From the NCBI GenBank assembly GCA_025210515.1, contig JAOARM010000042.1, positions 124,001 to 188,000 on the forward strand: DNA of 64,000 nt, read 5' to 3'. Positions 63,211 to 64,000 of this stretch are shown here, one piece after another. The position numbers and the translations under genes are program-made. The number at the start of each line of letters is the position of its first letter. Within the stretch, counting starts at the first letter, position 1. This stretch comes from Vallitalea sp. Lineage in GTDB: Bacteria > Bacillota > Clostridia > Lachnospirales > Vallitaleaceae. Below the pieces are notes generated by a model. The model did no database searches, was not told the origin of the DNA, and saw nothing but the letters and a program-made list of their open reading frames with translations.

Positions 63211-64000
63211 CTATGTTAAACTTTGTAGTAATTCTTTTTTTACTTCACGATATTTATCTATTGATTTCTCATAATCTAAGCAATTTCTAAAGACTTGTGA
63301 TAATATGCTGTTTTTCTTATTGTTATCAATTTCTTCTAATTGTTGTAGTAGACACAAATCTTCAAATCCTATTCTATGTGCTTCACTTCTAATAGAAATT
63401 AATGGTTCATTAAATCCTGGATAAAATATACAATAATCTCCTGCTGGTAAGAAATTTGCACGTTTTGGGTGGAATTCTAATACTTGTTCAGAAAACATTA
63501 CTGCTTGTTTTTTATAAGGATTAATACCTCCAACATATTGATTAGCACCCCAATGAAGATAACCTTTAATATTAGTATATTTGGCAGGAGCCCATCCTAT
63601 CCAAACTATTCGTATTCTCTCCATATCAAGTAATCTATTAATATAATTGCCACCAGGAGTTAAACATGTATATGTAAAAAGCTCATCACCTTTTTTTACT
63701 TGTTCATCATAAAATGTTTTATTTTGCTCATATATATCCATAGAAGGACACCATACATCAATACAGCTTTTTGTTCTATATGTTGGTAAAACTGGCTCTA
63801 GAATAGAGATATTAGGCATTTCTTCTTTTATAATATTTGTAATATGGTTATAAGTATCAGCTAAAGCATCATTAGGTTCATCAAGAGCACATTGCATATA
63901 ATAATTTGCTAGGTTATTCTCTTCTATAAAATTATATAGTTGTGATGTCATCTGTCTAAGGGTATTATCTCCTTCTTCTGAAGGTATTAGTTGTGAAGTA
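63211..64000 (-). CDS. DUF4091-domain protein, 5' end outside the window
   Basis: The frame on the minus strand is open to the last base of the window, so the ATG at 63951 is not necessarily the start and the N terminus is missing. The visible 260 or so residues match the C-terminal half of DUF4091 proteins: TCLTPGGNYINRLLDMERIR, WIGWAPAKYTNIKGYLHWGANQY and LPAGDYCIFYPG, then SIRSEAHRIGFEDLCLL. These are putative glycoside hydrolases. No signal peptide can be judged. It converges on the LamG/hydrolase operon and likely acts in the same glycan pathway. Confidence 0.87.
   Translation of the reverse strand, partial: TSQLIPSEEGDNTLRQMTSQLYNFIEENNLANYYMQCALDEPNDALADTYNHITNIIKEEMPNISILEPVLPTYRTKSCIDVWCPSMDIYEQNKTFYDEQVKKGDELFTYTCLTPGGNYINRLLDMERIRIVWIGWAPAKYTNIKGYLHWGANQYVGGINPYKKQAVMFSEQVLEFHPKRANFLPAGDYCIFYPGFNEPLISIRSEAHRIGFEDLCLLQQLEEIDNNKKNSILSQVFRNCLDYEKSIDKYREVKKELLQSLT

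Overview
The window is AT-rich DNA (roughly 28-30% GC by eye). It uses strong AGGAGG-type ribosome binding sites, frequent TTG/GTG starts and TTGACA-17-TATAAT-like promoters. Anaerobic cobalamin synthesis, a selenocysteine system, a mannose-family PTS, LplB/YtcP-type sugar ABC transport and a cytosolic chemoreceptor together suggest a saccharolytic anaerobe of the Clostridia. A marine or Vallitalea-like relative is possible, but that is inference only. No transposase, integrase, phage gene, rRNA or CRISPR array is visible.

Region 1 (1-6.2 kb) holds the tail of an unknown gene, a two-component system whose kinase has almost no extracellular loop, and an FtsX-type ABC exporter, which together resemble a peptide-stress module. 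Region 2 (6.2-15.9 kb) is a cobalamin operon: promoter, B12 riboswitch, an extra structured leader, then cbiK-A-C-D-E-T-F-H-J-G-cobO. No cbiL, cbiB or cbiP is present. Region 3 (15.9-29.4 kb) is mostly housekeeping: pepT, TraX-like and TspO-like membrane proteins, a K+ channel, a cluster of tiny genes, luxS, trpS, an AI-2E exporter-family protein, a four-domain sulfur-handling flavoprotein, a membrane-anchored MutS-like ATPase and a secreted tandem carbohydrate-binding protein.

Region 4 (29.6-46.3 kb) begins with tRNA-Sec. A divergently controlled operon follows: PTS IIC and IID, two sulfatases, IIB, IIA, a dedicated HPr, a dedicated Enzyme I, and a DUF3604-like metallohydrolase. Next come selD (itself a selenoprotein with an in-frame TGA), selA, selB, a DsrE-type YedF-like protein and a cyclophilin. 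Region 5 (46.5-51.7 kb) has a PadR/HAAS pair, an orphan sugar-binding lipoprotein, a Crp/Fnr regulator and a soluble CZB chemoreceptor. Region 6 (51.9-64 kb) is a glycan locus: a membrane AraC regulator, two LplB/YtcP-type permeases, a binding lipoprotein, two paralogous LamG-plus-putative-hydrolase proteins (one secreted, one cytosolic) and a DUF4091 protein that runs off the window.

Two intergenic repeat families stand out. One is a 118-bp element in two inverted copies that differ at only two positions (2.7 kb and 41.7 kb). The other is a palindrome of about 95 bp in three copies, two of them nested inside the loops of terminator hairpins.
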